A stretch of 64,000 nucleotides of DNA from Pseudomonas deceptionensis (lineage in GTDB: Bacteria > Pseudomonadota > Gammaproteobacteria > Pseudomonadales > Pseudomonadaceae), in assembly GCF_900106095.1 (NCBI RefSeq), contig NZ_FNUD01000002.1, positions 3,245,501 through 3,309,500 on the forward strand, given 5' to 3'. Positions 1 through 10,800 of the stretch are shown here, in pieces. The stretch's first letter is position 1. Every line of letters begins with the position of its first letter. The position numbers were made by a program, and so were the translations under genes. The notes under the pieces were generated by a model. It was given only the letters and a program-made list of their open reading frames with translations. It was not told the DNA's origin and ran no database searches.

Positions 1-3000
1 TGAGCAATATCGTGATCTTCATTGCCAATCAGCAATTGAGGTTGGTCGACTCACTGATCCGGCAGTTGCTTCCCGAGGTGCTGGTGCCGCAGTCACTGGA
101 GCTCAATTTGGTGGCCAGTATTAACCGGCACAGCCTGTTGCAAGCGGCGATGCAAAACTTTCAACTGTCTCAGACCCAGGCCGCAGGCTTTGCTTCAGGC
201 TCCACGATTTACGCGGTCAGAGGTAATCAGCAACTACCCCATACCGGACTTACGCCGGAAAAGTTTGCTGAAGTTTGCCGCGAGTTAAATCTGGGCTCGC
301 AGTACCAGTCGCATCTGGACAGGGTGTTTTCACCCCTCAATGAGCAATGGCCAGTGGATGACCCACGTTCTGAAACCTACAGAATTAAAGCGGCGTTCAG
401 TATGAACAAACGCCAGGAGTTCGCCTCGGCATTGCACATCGCTTATATGAAGTCTGAAGTAACGCCCCTGAATTACGCACTCATGATTAATTTGCTGATA
501 TCGCCTGTCAACCGGTCAGATATTATTAATCCGGTACACAGCACGTTTGAAATTCTTGGCTTTGAAGTGCCCGGGATAATAATATTTTGGCCGGAACGAG
601 AACCGGTACAACAGCGCCAATCGTGTGTTGTGTATTTGCCGGATGGGCCGCAACGATCATTTTACCAATTCGAGACGTTTGAACAGTTTAAGGTTCAACT
701 GTGGGAATGGTTAAAGGCTTCGCTCTTTTGCGACTATTTCGTGCAGCGGGTCCCGCTGCGTCATCGCGCCGAATTTATCCGACGCACCAATATCAAACAG
801 ATGACCTGGGACTCGCTCTTGCTGCGGCGCCCGCCCATCATTAATGAACCTGAACTGTTGAGGCAGACCGGGCACAAGCCGCAGTCGGGCGATCCGTTCG
901 AAGTGGCGTGGCTATTGCACTTGGCACAGATAAAAGACGACGCCCGACAATTAGTAGTGCCCACGGAGGATGAAGACACCCGAAGCCGTCTGGAGCGCCA
1001 GGCCATGTACCTGAATGCAGGGATAAGTTTACTGGGATTGGCGCTGGGGTTTGTTCCGGTTTTGGGTCAGATCCTGCTGGCAAGCAGTGTGCTGCAGTTA
1101 GGTGTTGAAGTGTATGAGGGCATAAAAGCCTGGCAACACAACGACCGCGCCGCAGCCCTTGAGCATCTGTTTGATATCGTGCAAAACATTGCCTTGTTCG
1201 CTAGTACCGGGGCTGCCGCCAGAGCGCTGCAGCCCGAGCCGGTGGTTGATGCCCTGCTGCCGGTCAAGTTGGTAAAGGGGCATAGCCGCTTGTGCAAGCC
1301 GGACCTTGCACCTTATGAGTTCAAGCATGTCTCTCTTGCGGGCCTGGTCCCTGATGAACAAGGGCTGTACAGGGTCGACAATCAGTCCTTTATCAAGTTG
1401 GAGGGCCGGGTGTTTGAGGTCAGCATCGAGTCGGACAAGGGCCGCTGTCATCTGCGGCATCCCACAGATCCCGATGCTTACACGCCCCGCATGTTTCATA
1501 ACGAACGCGGGATGTGGGTTTGCGAGTGGGACAATCTGCTGCACGGCTCTGCGCTGCAACTGTTCCGCCGCCTTGGACACCAGGCCGAAGCAATCACGGA
1601 TGCTGGCGTTGATCAGGTGCTGGCGGCATCCAACACATCCGTGGCGGTGTTGCGCCGATTGCTGATGGATAACCTGCCGCCGCCGCCTTTGCTGCTCGAC
1701 AGTCTCAAGCGTGTGCGCCTGAGTGAAAGGATCGAGACCTTTATTACGCACATGAAGCAGGGTAATACCGGAACGGTTGAACAGGCGGACTTGCAGCTGG
1801 AACTATTGACCCGCTTGCCGGGATGGCCACAAGAAAAGGTGTTGCGTGTTGTTGATGCAGAGGGTGTGAATTACAAGGAATACGGGGTTGAGCTGGCGTC
1901 GCTGCACTCCAGGCTGCAACTGGCGCAAGGGCAAATCAACAACGGGGATTTGCTCAAGGTCACCCTTGAGGGTTTGTCATCGCAGCAGATCGAGGTGCTG
2001 CTGGGTGAGGGGCTGCCAGGGCTTGAGCAGCAGCTACCTGTCCTGACGCGCAAATTGGGTGAGCATGCCCAAAGCACCAAGGGGCCACTGCTTGATCGGC
2101 TGTATAACGCTTCAGAGGTGGTAACAGCTGACACGGCCAACCTTAAGCGCCAGTTTCCCAGCTTGCCGGTGGCCGTGGTCGAAGAGTTGCTTGATCAGAT
2201 GACAGCAGAGCAAAAGGTGCAGTTGACAGCCACCGGGACCCTGCCGCTGGTCGTGCTGGAGGAGGCTCGCAGCTACGTACAGACATTGCGCGTGAACCGC
2301 TCGATTGAAGGAGGGTTTCATAAGGCGCTGGGCAGCGCTGACAGCACTCTTGTCGCCTGGAAAACACTGCCGGATCTGCAAGGGTGGCCCGACAATACGG
2401 TTTTTTTGTTGCTTGATAAAACTACGCGGCAGATATTTGAGCCTCTGGGTAGTGGCACGGTCTATCGGCGCGAGATTTTTAAAGATGCAGATATCTACGA
2501 GTTTCATGGCTCAACCGGGGAGGTTTACCGCAGCCCTGATTTATTGAGTTGTGTGCTCAAAGCCTTGACCCCTACTGAACGTTCAGCCATTGGGTTGAGG
2601 GGTATTGACCCGGGTAACGACCTGCGCTTAAAAGTTGCCAGCCTGGCTGCGCAACAGCGCTCCAGGGTCGCAAAACAACTCGGCATGTACAGCATAAAAC
2701 CCTGGTTTAAATCACCTCTGCGCCTGGCCGATGGCCGGCAGGGTTACACCTTGGGCGGCCGTTCCGGGCGTATTTTGCCAGCATCCGAGCCCAGCCGGCT
2801 AAAGAACCTTGTTGTCGAGCTTTACCCGTTAATGAGCGAGGTGCAAGCCGGACAGTTCTTATACCGGCTTAAAATGCCTGTTGCACTCATGAGCCGTGCG
2901 CTGGTAAACCTCAAAGCTGAACTCACTGCCTTGTGCAGCGACCTTGAAGAGTGGGTTGGCTCAAGCGTCTGGACCCAGCCTTACAATGGGCCGCGCAGCT

Positions 3001-4769
3001 TGCTGGCAAAAGAGGTCAAGCGGGCAATGAGTCAGGCGTTGATTCGTGCCTGGCGCAGGCAGACGCCCAGTGTCCAGATTGAAGGTCACACTGGGTATGA
3101 ACTGGATCTTAAAGCCTGGCCGGTGGATAGCCTCCCGGCGTTATCGGCAGATTTTGGTCATATAAGCGCATTGCATCTGGCCAATTCATCCAACGCTAAA
3201 TTTCCCTCGGGTTTTCTCTACCAGTTTCGCAATCTGCGGATTTTGTCCCTCAAAAGTAGTCACTTGGCCGAACTGCCGGTTTCAATCGCGCAGATGCCAC
3301 AACTGCGCGATCTTAACCTGCAAGGTAACCAGATTGTCCTGAACGATCAGGCAGTGGCCATTTTATCGGGCCTGACCAAGCTCAAATCGTTGAATCTCAC
3401 CGGCAATATGCTGGGCAGACGTGTGCAGGTGTGGCCAATGCGTGAGCTCAAGCACTTGTTGTTGCGCTATACAGGCATAACGCAATGGCCGGATGGGGTT
3501 GAGCACCTTGCTCAGTTGCAGACCCTTGATCTGCGCGATAACGCCATCAGCCATATCCCGCGTGAAGTGCTGGTTGCTGACCGAGTCGCTCTCAACCGGG
3601 TAACGTCCTTGCACGACAACCCGCTGAATGCCGACTCGCAACGTCGCCTGCAGATCTATCACCGCGAACACGGCATCGACTTGGGTATTGATTTACAGCG
3701 TCAGCATGCTGTTCCACCGCGGGGTATCAGCCCTTGGTCAGCTTTACCCACCCATGAACAACAAGCCCTTTGGAGCGATTTACTCCGTTCCGGGGGATCA
3801 GCCGATTTTTTCCGGGTACTGGAAGACATGACCACCTCTGCGCAATTTTTACAGCAGCGAGAAGACTTGACTCAGCGGATCTGGACCTTGATCAGTGCGA
3901 TGCACGATCACCAGGAATTGCGCGAACGGGTTTTTGGCATTGCCTCGGATCCTCAGACCTGTAGCGACGGGATTGCGATGATTTTTGCCGATATGGAGTT
4001 GCAACATCAGGTTTTTATTGCGCAAACCGAAGTTAACACCGAAGAGAGCCTGTTGAAGCTGGCCCACGGTTTATTCCATATCGAATTGCTGAACAAACAT
4101 GTGAATACCGTTATCGAGACGCGCTTGGCCGCGATTCAGCTCCAACAACTTGACTATGTACGCCAGTTGCAAGAACTGGTGGATGAGGTCGTCCCGCCTT
4201 TTGCGTCTGCCCCCTTGAGCAGTCTGGATGCGGTGGAGCAGCAAGGAGTGGCCTATCGGCTGGGCACACCTGAAGCATTGAGTCTGGCTGAACTGGTAAG
4301 TCCGGCAGGGGTCAGAAGCCAGATCGCCGAACTTGATCCGTTGCAGGTGCAGATGTTCTATCAGGTTAAATTGGCCCATGACCTGAATTTGCCGGCTAGG
4401 CCCAAGAGCATGCGTTTTGAAAGGATTGCCCGGGTGACCCCGGCTGAGCTTGAAATCGCCAGAGCCTATGTGCTTGCAGAGGACAAGCTGGAGCCCATGA
4501 CGGTTTCGATAGAAAAAAGAGATTTTTGGATCGCGTTCCTGGAGAAAAAATACCCCGAGGCGTTCACTGATTCCGACCAGCCTCTGGATGAGCGCATGGA
4601 CGTTCTTTACATGGCCCGCGAAAGCATGTCGAGCAACGACTATGTCGCGCAGTCCAATGAGCTGGGCGATGCACGGGGAAAGACCAGAGTCCTGGTGGTC
4701 ACACAGCTGACCCGCCAGGAACTTCAGGAACACCCGCTGGGCACCGGTCAATCAATGAGAGGGGCCTGA
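1..4769 (+). CDS. NEL-type E3 ubiquitin ligase LRR protein, 5' end probably cut by window edge
   Basis: A very large protein of at least 1585 residues, shaped like the LRR/NEL effectors of Pseudomonas. A hydrophobic helical pair lies near residues 333-375 (numbered from the GTG at 12). A pre-LRR helical segment is followed by leucine-rich repeats at about 1047-1203. The C-terminal NEL domain carries the Cys-x-Asp signature (TCSDG, Cys1317) that forms the ubiquitin thioester in the IpaH/SspH family. The frame stays open to the window edge: bases 1-2 (TG) could be the end of an ATG, but the second NEL protein at 7806 has over 100 extra N-terminal residues, so this gene probably starts upstream. 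The coding sequence looks AT-richer than cysI, at least in its first kilobase. Host ubiquitin ligation is known for the family; whether this one is exported is not shown here. Confidence 0.85.
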   Translation, partial: SNIVIFIANQQLRLVDSLIRQLLPEVLVPQSLELNLVASINRHSLLQAAMQNFQLSQTQAAGFASGSTIYAVRGNQQLPHTGLTPEKFAEVCRELNLGSQYQSHLDRVFSPLNEQWPVDDPRSETYRIKAAFSMNKRQEFASALHIAYMKSEVTPLNYALMINLLISPVNRSDIINPVHSTFEILGFEVPGIIIFWPEREPVQQRQSCVVYLPDGPQRSFYQFETFEQFKVQLWEWLKASLFCDYFVQRVPLRHRAEFIRRTNIKQMTWDSLLLRRPPIINEPELLRQTGHKPQSGDPFEVAWLLHLAQIKDDARQLVVPTEDEDTRSRLERQAMYLNAGISLLGLALGFVPVLGQILLASSVLQLGVEVYEGIKAWQHNDRAAALEHLFDIVQNIALFASTGAAARALQPEPVVDALLPVKLVKGHSRLCKPDLAPYEFKHVSLAGLVPDEQGLYRVDNQSFIKLEGRVFEVSIESDKGRCHLRHPTDPDAYTPRMFHNERGMWVCEWDNLLHGSALQLFRRLGHQAEAITDAGVDQVLAASNTSVAVLRRLLMDNLPPPPLLLDSLKRVRLSERIETFITHMKQGNTGTVEQADLQLELLTRLPGWPQEKVLRVVDAEGVNYKEYGVELASLHSRLQLAQGQINNGDLLKVTLEGLSSQQIEVLLGEGLPGLEQQLPVLTRKLGEHAQSTKGPLLDRLYNASEVVTADTANLKRQFPSLPVAVVEELLDQMTAEQKVQLTATGTLPLVVLEEARSYVQTLRVNRSIEGGFHKALGSADSTLVAWKTLPDLQGWPDNTVFLLLDKTTRQIFEPLGSGTVYRREIFKDADIYEFHGSTGEVYRSPDLLSCVLKALTPTERSAIGLRGIDPGNDLRLKVASLAAQQRSRVAKQLGMYSIKPWFKSPLRLADGRQGYTLGGRSGRILPASEPSRLKNLVVELYPLMSEVQAGQFLYRLKMPVALMSRALVNLKAELTALCSDLEEWVGSSVWTQPYNGPRSLLAKEVKRAMSQALIRAWRRQTPSVQIEGHTGYELDLKAWPVDSLPALSADFGHISALHLANSSNAKFPSGFLYQFRNLRILSLKSSHLAELPVSIAQMPQLRDLNLQGNQIVLNDQAVAILSGLTKLKSLNLTGNMLGRRVQVWPMRELKHLLLRYTGITQWPDGVEHLAQLQTLDLRDNAISHIPREVLVADRVALNRVTSLHDNPLNADSQRRLQIYHREHGIDLGIDLQRQHAVPPRGISPWSALPTHEQQALWSDLLRSGGSADFFRVLEDMTTSAQFLQQREDLTQRIWTLISAMHDHQELRERVFGIASDPQTCSDGIAMIFADMELQHQVFIAQTEVNTEESLLKLAHGLFHIELLNKHVNTVIETRLAAIQLQQLDYVRQLQELVDEVVPPFASAPLSSLDAVEQQGVAYRLGTPEALSLAELVSPAGVRSQIAELDPLQVQMFYQVKLAHDLNLPARPKSMRFERIARVTPAELEIARAYVLAEDKLEPMTVSIEKRDFWIAFLEKKYPEAFTDSDQPLDERMDVLYMARESMSSNDYVAQSNELGDARGKTRVLVVTQLTRQELQEHPLGTGQSMRGA

Positions 4770-4790
4770 GCCTCGCAAGGCTCAGGCCCC
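4761..4790. terminator. Stem-loop at the end of the first NEL gene
   Basis: A perfect 12-bp inverted repeat (GGGGCCTGAGCC, six-base loop, GGCTCAGGCCCC) overlaps the TGA stop of the NEL gene. It sits between convergent genes and could stop transcription from both sides, although only two T residues follow it on the plus strand. Confidence 0.6.
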
Positions 4791-4799
4791 TTCATGGGA

Positions 4800-5294
4800 T
4801 CAGCGCCGGCGGAACAGCGGCATCGGCTCGTCGGTCGAGGACTGGTAGGTCACCGAAAAATCCTTCAAGCCTTGCAGTGCTTCGTACGGGTCTTTGTCGG
4901 CACGAATGGCGAACGCGTCGAAACCGCAGCGATGCAGATAGAACAGCTGGTCGCGCAGCACATCGCCAATGGCGCGCAATTCGCCTTTGTAACCATAACG
5001 GTCACGCAGCAAGCGTGCATTGGAGTAGCTGCGACCATCGGTGAAGGCAGGGAAGTTCAGGGCAATTACCTGAAAGTGCGCCACGTCTTCGCCTAGCTCT
5101 TCGGCTTCTTCATCGCTGTCCAGCCACACACCCAGGCCGCCATCACGGGCCTTGAGTGCATGGCCGTGCTCGCGCCACATCACCAACGGGACGATCAGGT
5201 CGTCGCAGTTGGAGATTTCGTCGAAGGTGGTTTCCTTGGGCAGCAAGTGCCAGGTTTCGTCGATGACTTCGTTGTTCTTAATTATTCGCTGCAT
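4800..5294 (-). CDS. DUF934 family protein, sulfite reduction partner of CysI
   Basis: A 164-residue protein of the DUF934 family, often annotated as an oxidoreductase probably involved in sulfite reduction because it nearly always follows cysI in proteobacteria. The ATG at 5294 (MQRIIKNN) was chosen because AAGGAG lies seven bases before it. The open frame extends further upstream, but that part lies inside cysI. The gene overlaps the 3' end of cysI by 17 bases, so the two are translationally coupled. The biochemical role is not established; a role in assembling or supplying electrons to the siroheme enzyme is inference. Confidence 0.85.
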   Translation of the reverse strand: MQRIIKNNEVIDETWHLLPKETTFDEISNCDDLIVPLVMWREHGHALKARDGGLGVWLDSDEEAEELGEDVAHFQVIALNFPAFTDGRSYSNARLLRDRYGYKGELRAIGDVLRDQLFYLHRCGFDAFAIRADKDPYEALQGLKDFSVTYQSSTDEPMPLFRRR

Positions 5295-6936
5295 AGACGC
5301 GCTCCTTGAAAGGCTCGATGCCGATACGTTGGTAGGTGTCGATGAAACGCTCGTCTTCGGTACGTTTTTCAACATACACGTCGATCAGCTTTTCAATCAC
5401 GTCCGGCATGGCGTCCTGGGCGAACGAAGGGCCCAGGATCTTGCCCAGGCTGGCATCACGGCTGGCGCTGCCACCCAAAGACACCTGATAGAACTCGGCG
5501 CCTTTTTTGTCGACACCCAGGATCCCGATGTGACCGACGTGGTGGTGACCACAGGCGTTCATGCAACCGGAGATGTTCAGGTCCAGCTCACCGATGTCGA
5601 ACAGGTAGTCCAGGTCTTCAAAGCGGCGTTGGATCGACTCGGCAATCGGGATCGATTTGGCGTTGGCCAGCGAGCAGAAGTCGCCGCCCGGGCAGCAGAT
5701 CATGTCGGTCAGCAAGCCAATGTTCGGTGTGGCGAAACCGTTCTCGCGCAACTCGCCCCACATGGCGAACAGCAGGTTTTCTTCCACGTCGGCCAGGATG
5801 ATGTTCTGTTCGTGGGACGTACGCAGTTGGCCAAAGCTGTAGCGATCGGCCATTTCGGCAATGGCGTCCCACTGCTTGTCGGTCACATCCCCCGGTGCGA
5901 CGCCGGTAGGCTTCAGCGACAGGGTGACAGCGACATAGCCCGGCTTTTTGTGGGCCAGGGTATTGCGGGTACGCCAACGGGCGAAGCCCGGGTGCTGCTT
6001 GTCGAGTTCGGCCAGTTCAGCGCCGAAGTCAGGCAGGTCTTTGTAGTCCGGATCCACGAAGTGCTTGGCGATACGTTGCACTTCGGCTTCGGTCAGCGTG
6101 TTTGAGCCGCCGCGCAGGTGAGCCATTTCGGCTTCGACACGCTCGGCGAACACTTCAGGCGTGAGTGCCTTGACCAGAATCTTGATCCGCGCCTTGTACT
6201 TGTTGTCGCGACGGCCATAGCGGTTGTAAACCCGCAGGATGGCTTCGAGGTAGCTCAGCAAGTCTGGCCACGGCAGGAATTCATTGATGAATGCGCCGAT
6301 TACCGGTGTACGGCCCAGGCCGCCACCTACAAGTACGCGGAAACCGAGCTCGCCGGCTTCGTTGAACACCGGCTCAAGGCCAATGTCATGCACTTCAATG
6401 GCCGCACGGTCGGAAGCCGAGCCATTGATCGCGATTTTGAATTTGCGTGGCAGGTAGGCGAACTCCGGGTGGAACGTGGTCCATTGACGCACGATTTCAC
6501 ACCAGGGGCGCGAGTCGATCAGCTCATCAGCAGCGACACCGGCGAACTGGTCGGTGGTGACGTTGCGCAGGCAGTTGCCGCTGGTCTGAATGGCGTGCAT
6601 CTGCACGGTTGCCAGTTCTTCCAGGATGTCCGGAATATCTTCCAGTGCGGGCCAGTTGAATTGCACGTTCTGGCGGGTACTGATGTGGGCGTAGCCCTTG
6701 TCGTAGTCGCGAGCGATCTTGGCCATCATTCGCGCCTGGCGCGAAGTCAGTTGGCCATAAGGCACCGCAACCCGCAGCATCGGGGCAAAGCGTTGAACAT
6801 AAAGGCCATTTTGCAGGCGCAGGGGGCGGAACTCTTCTTCGCTCAGCTCACCTGCCAGATAGCGTCGGGTCTGATCCCGGAACTGCTTTACGCGGTCCTC
6901 GATGATCCGCTGATCGTACTCGTCATATACGTACAT
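5278..6936 (-). CDS. cysI: Nitrite/sulfite reductase hemoprotein (assimilatory sulfite reductase)
   Basis: A 552-residue siroheme/[4Fe-4S] reductase, the length usual for Pseudomonas CysI. It reduces sulfite to sulfide with six electrons in cysteine synthesis. The cluster ligands are visible as CCPGGDFC near residue 410 and GCMNACGHH near 460. The N-terminal half carries the two ferredoxin-like reductase repeats, with the conserved RQNVQFNW stretch. The ATG at 6936 follows an intergenic region of about 240 bases. DUF934 follows with a 17-base overlap. No flavoprotein subunit (cysJ) lies nearby, which is normal for the ferredoxin-type enzyme in pseudomonads. Confidence 0.95.
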   Translation of the reverse strand: MYVYDEYDQRIIEDRVKQFRDQTRRYLAGELSEEEFRPLRLQNGLYVQRFAPMLRVAVPYGQLTSRQARMMAKIARDYDKGYAHISTRQNVQFNWPALEDIPDILEELATVQMHAIQTSGNCLRNVTTDQFAGVAADELIDSRPWCEIVRQWTTFHPEFAYLPRKFKIAINGSASDRAAIEVHDIGLEPVFNEAGELGFRVLVGGGLGRTPVIGAFINEFLPWPDLLSYLEAILRVYNRYGRRDNKYKARIKILVKALTPEVFAERVEAEMAHLRGGSNTLTEAEVQRIAKHFVDPDYKDLPDFGAELAELDKQHPGFARWRTRNTLAHKKPGYVAVTLSLKPTGVAPGDVTDKQWDAIAEMADRYSFGQLRTSHEQNIILADVEENLLFAMWGELRENGFATPNIGLLTDMICCPGGDFCSLANAKSIPIAESIQRRFEDLDYLFDIGELDLNISGCMNACGHHHVGHIGILGVDKKGAEFYQVSLGGSASRDASLGKILGPSFAQDAMPDVIEKLIDVYVEKRTEDERFIDTYQRIGIEPFKERVYAANN

Positions 6937-7176
6937 ATAGGTCCTGTTCTCAGGCTGCTAACAGCTTATCTGCGCGCACGGCCGCGCACTCCCCACGGAG
7001 CGGGGCACGATACCAGTTTGTAGTTATGCGCAAAAGTGATGTTTAAGCATATGCAAAGAACCAAAACGACTATAAGCGGTTGATTCTCAATCCCTTACTT
7101 GTGAGAAGGGCATTGCTGGACTTTACTCAGTATGTCTTCAAGCAATCACCCATAAAAATACAAAAGAGGCGATGCG

Positions 7177-7290
7177 ATGAGTACTCCAGTCAAAGTGCGT
7201 AAAAGCGACAGCAAGGTCGATGCATGGGCCATTTTTTTCATGATTATCCTGGTGGTATCCACCGCCGTGTTCTGGGTCAGTCACCAGTAG
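7177..7290 (+). CDS. 37-residue single-span membrane peptide
   Basis: A short frame starting with ATG at 7177 and ending with TAG. GAGG lies about eight bases upstream. The product has a basic, polar N-terminus (MSTPVKVRKSDSK) and one strongly hydrophobic segment of about 20 residues rich in Ile, Val and Phe, ending in SHQ. This is a typical small inner-membrane peptide, N-terminus probably inside by the positive-inside rule. It is divergent from cysI and convergent with the DUF2970 gene. The family and function are not recognised. Confidence 0.6.
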   Translation: MSTPVKVRKSDSKVDAWAIFFMIILVVSTAVFWVSHQ

Positions 7291-7324
7291 CACTCCAACA
7301 ACCTGTCCAGACTCCTGCGAGCGT

Positions 7325-7402
7325 GTAGCCGCTGAGGAGCGAAGCGAGGTTGCGACCGGCTGTGCAGCAGTCGTAAAGCCTTCGATCCTCGTCAGCGGCT
7401 AC
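7325..7402. repeat. REPIN-like palindromic element (GTAGCCGCTGAGGAGCG family)
   Basis: The left arm begins GTAGCCGCTGAGGAGCGAAG and the right arm is the inverted form ending CGTCAGCGGCTAC. This is the same family as the elements at 21193, 46092 and 48580. It lies between the 37-residue peptide gene and DUF2970. Confidence 0.75.
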
Positions 7403-7427
7403 AGAACAGCTTGCTGATAGCCGTCAT

Positions 7428-7646
7428 CTATACCCCCGCCAGATGCAGCACCAACTTGACGATCCCGAACAGGGTCAACGCAAATACCCCGGTAAACAGC
7501 AAGCCCAGCAGCAAGAACTGGCTGGGTTTGCCGTGGGTAAAGTCGCGTTTCCGGTTTTTTGCGCTTTGTACGCCAAATGCGGCGGCCATCACGCTGTGCA
7601 GCACTTGCCAGAAGGTGGGTGGCTTATTTTGGGCAGGATCGTCCAT
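7428..7646 (-). CDS. DUF2970 family small membrane protein
   Basis: A 72-residue protein with a soluble N-terminus (MDDPAQNKPPTFWQVLHSV), a basic stretch in the middle and one C-terminal hydrophobic helix. This matches the DUF2970 family of short proteobacterial proteins, often found beside cysI in Pseudomonas. The ATG at 7646 has a GAGG-like ribosome site. The function is unknown. Confidence 0.75.
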   Translation of the reverse strand: MDDPAQNKPPTFWQVLHSVMAAAFGVQSAKNRKRDFTHGKPSQFLLLGLLFTGVFALTLFGIVKLVLHLAGV

Positions 7647-7805
7647 AGGGCCCTCGGCTATCCAGGGGGGATGCTTAACTTAGCGTAGCTAATACCCATA
7701 CCAATGAGCGGGTATTTCGCCAGCCAGTACATATCTAATGCCCACAGTGCTCAGCCTTTCGTTTTAGTGAAGCTCATTCAAACGAGTTTCAGGAAGACAT
7801 ACGCT

Positions 7806-10800
7806 ATGGAAGGTTCGTACATACGCAACGGGTTGGGACCACATGCTGCATTTATAAAAGGCAAGCTGCCAGGCTGGATCAAACACAGTCATGTGGCTGA
7901 TATCAAACGTCTTAAACCGGGGTTGGTGTCGCAGGATGAACCGCCCGTGTGGTTTACCAACGCCCCACTGTGGTTACGCCAGGCCCTGATTGCCAGTCAG
8001 GTACGCAGTCGTCTGGCTAATACGGCTCTGGCCAAAATCCTCGGGGATCTGCAAGGGATCACCCAATTTGCCGAGCCCCGGCTCAAGGAGGCCCTGCACA
8101 GTCACAGCGCTGCTGGCCAGGGCATGGATGTCAACAAGAACCGGCTGTTCTATCTTCGGCGCAACCAGCCCGTGCAACATCAAAGCCTGTTGCAAGCGGC
8201 GCTCATGAACTTTGAAGGCAATGAAGCGTTTTCATTGCCGGTCAACGGTCAGGTCAGCGCCCTGGCGCCTGAAGGCTCTTTGCCACTTGATATTTGGACG
8301 CCTGAACCGGCTCCTGACATTGCCCTCCAAATCGGCGATGCGTTGGTGCATGGACTCAAACCTATCGTCAGCATGTTCGAGCAAGAGCTGGACAACCTCA
8401 CACCTGTGCCCGGTTTTAGTTATCGTGAAAGGCTAGCCATGACCCCCGAGGTCTTTTCGCAGATTTGCCGGGCCCTGGATTTGGGGCAGCAGTATCAGGA
8501 CCATCTAAGCGAGGTGTTCGATGCGCCAGCCAGGGCATCCAGAGTGCGCCACCACCTGCAGGAGGCGCAAAAAGCACTGCTGGGAGTCCACTTGCACGCG
8601 GCGTTCATGCAAAAGCATGTCTCTGCACCTGCTTTTTACATGGTACGTGCAGTGCTCAATGGCGACCCAAGCCCCAGGCTTGACGCAAAGCCGGTGGTCT
8701 TCAGCCAACTGCAACTGTATGGATTTACCCTGGATCAGGTGTTGATCATTGGGCCGTATCGCTCAACGCTACCGGTGACGGAGTGGGTGGACACCGACTT
8801 CGGGGTCCAGATGCCCGTCATGAAAAAACCCGACATGGAACGCTTGGTGGTCTGGATCCCAGGCGCCCCCCTGTATCCACTCAAGGAATACCCGTCGCTG
8901 GAAGCGTTCCAGTATGAGTTGGGCATGAACCTGCGGTCCCCGGCCTACCAACAGTTGTTCGCCAAGCTGGTGCCCCAAGGGGATGCCCAGGCATTTGTTT
9001 TGCGGCTGAACCATCAGCTTTACAGCAAGGCACCAGACCCAAGGGGAAAAGAAGCGCCGGTTTATGTTGATGAGGTGGACCTCAAACTGGCTCAAGCCTA
9101 TATCGAGTCCCGCCCCGGCGAGCTGTTTACGGCGTTGTATGGCCTGCATCTTGAGCGGCTCAAGGCCAATGCCCGGTTGCTCGCGGTGCCAACGGCCGAT
9201 GCCGACAGCAAGTTGCTGCAGCAGCGTCTTGATTACTGGCTGGGTTTGGGGATGGACGCGGTCAATGTTGCTGCGTTTTTCATTCCCGGTGTGGGCGAGG
9301 TCATGATGGCGGTGATGGCCCTGCAAATGGGGATGGAGATCTATCACGGTATCGAATCATGGAGTGTTGGCGATGTGGATGGCGCCTGGGCGCATTTGCA
9401 GTCCGTTGCCGTCAATGTGGCGCTGGCTGGTGCGATCGGCGGCGCAGGTTATGGGATCGGGAAAATCCCAACGGCAAAGCTGAGCAAATGGGTCGACCAA
9501 CTCACACACATCGTGCTGCCCAATGCGCAAACCCGACTCTGGAAACCGGACCTTGTGCCTTATCAATGCGATGTGTCGTTCGGTCCGCAGGTTAAGCCCA
9601 ATGCGCTGGGGCAGTACCTGGTCGACGGCAAAACCTGGGTGCGGATCGACCGGCACGTCTACGAGCAGACATTCGATCCCGCACTCAAAGCCTGGCGGAT
9701 CAAACACCCAACGGACAGCACGGCCTGGCAACCGCTACTCAAACACAATGATGGCGGGGCCTGGCGGCATAATCATGAACAGCCCTTGCAATGGTCGCGC
9801 GAGACGCTGCTGCGCAGGCTGGGTCACGATACCCTGGCGTTCGATGACCAGACCCTGGCCCAGATTGGCGATGTGAGCGGCATCTCCGACGATGAGCTGC
9901 GCAAAATTCATGTCGATGGCCTGCCAGTGCCTGCATTGTTGATGGATACCCTGGAACAGTTCGGGCTTGAGCGTGTGCAGGACGGCTTGCAGCCAAACGC
10001 CGATGTCGATTTGCTTCGTCGCAGGCATCCCATGCTCTCAGAACGGGCGGCCCGGGAAGTGCTTGAACAGTTCGGGCCACATGCCCCGACACCCTTGCAC
10101 GAGACCCGACAGGTGCCGGGTAAAATCGATGATCTGGCCCGCACCCTGGCCCAGCAAGGTCGTTTGAACCGCGCGTTGGCGGGCCTGTACCGCCAGAGTC
10201 TGGCGTCCCTGGACAGTGAACAATTGGCAGTACACTGTCGCGCGCAATTGCCGGGTATTTCAGGCGCCGAACTGCCCCAGGCAGTGGCGCGATACGCGAC
10301 CTCCCATCGCCGTGAGATGGCCCGCGCTTTAAAACTGCGCGTTCCCCGGTCCAGCCCAAGGCTGCAAAAGCTCAATGGCCAGATCGGCTACCCGTTGTCT
10401 GGCAGAGGCGAGGTGCTGGAAGTTGATTCCTCACTGATGTCGCGGATGCGCGTGGTCTATCCCAACATGACCGACGAGCAGGCCAGCCATTACATACGCA
10501 GACGCCTGAATGAAGGCCAGTCCGATCAGCAGGTTTATCACTTCCTGACGACCCAACAGCGCGAGCTGGATACGTTGCGCACCGCGCTGCAGCAGTGGGT
10601 CGATGGCACCAGAGACACGTTCAGCCAGAGGATGCGCCAGCATGCTAGTGACAGGCTTGTAGCGTGTTGGCGGGAAGGGTTGCTGCGCAACGGTGAGCCT
10701 TCTTCTTACCTCAACCTTGAATTTGACCTTGGGTGGGTCAGCGATTACCCCGTACTGGAAGCAGACTTTTCGCATGTCAGGACATTAAAACTGGACACTG

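Noticed and set aside
5152..7023. Two plus-strand frames of about 300 codons opposite cysI
   Set aside because: Antisense shadows of cysI without ribosome sites or recognisable domains.
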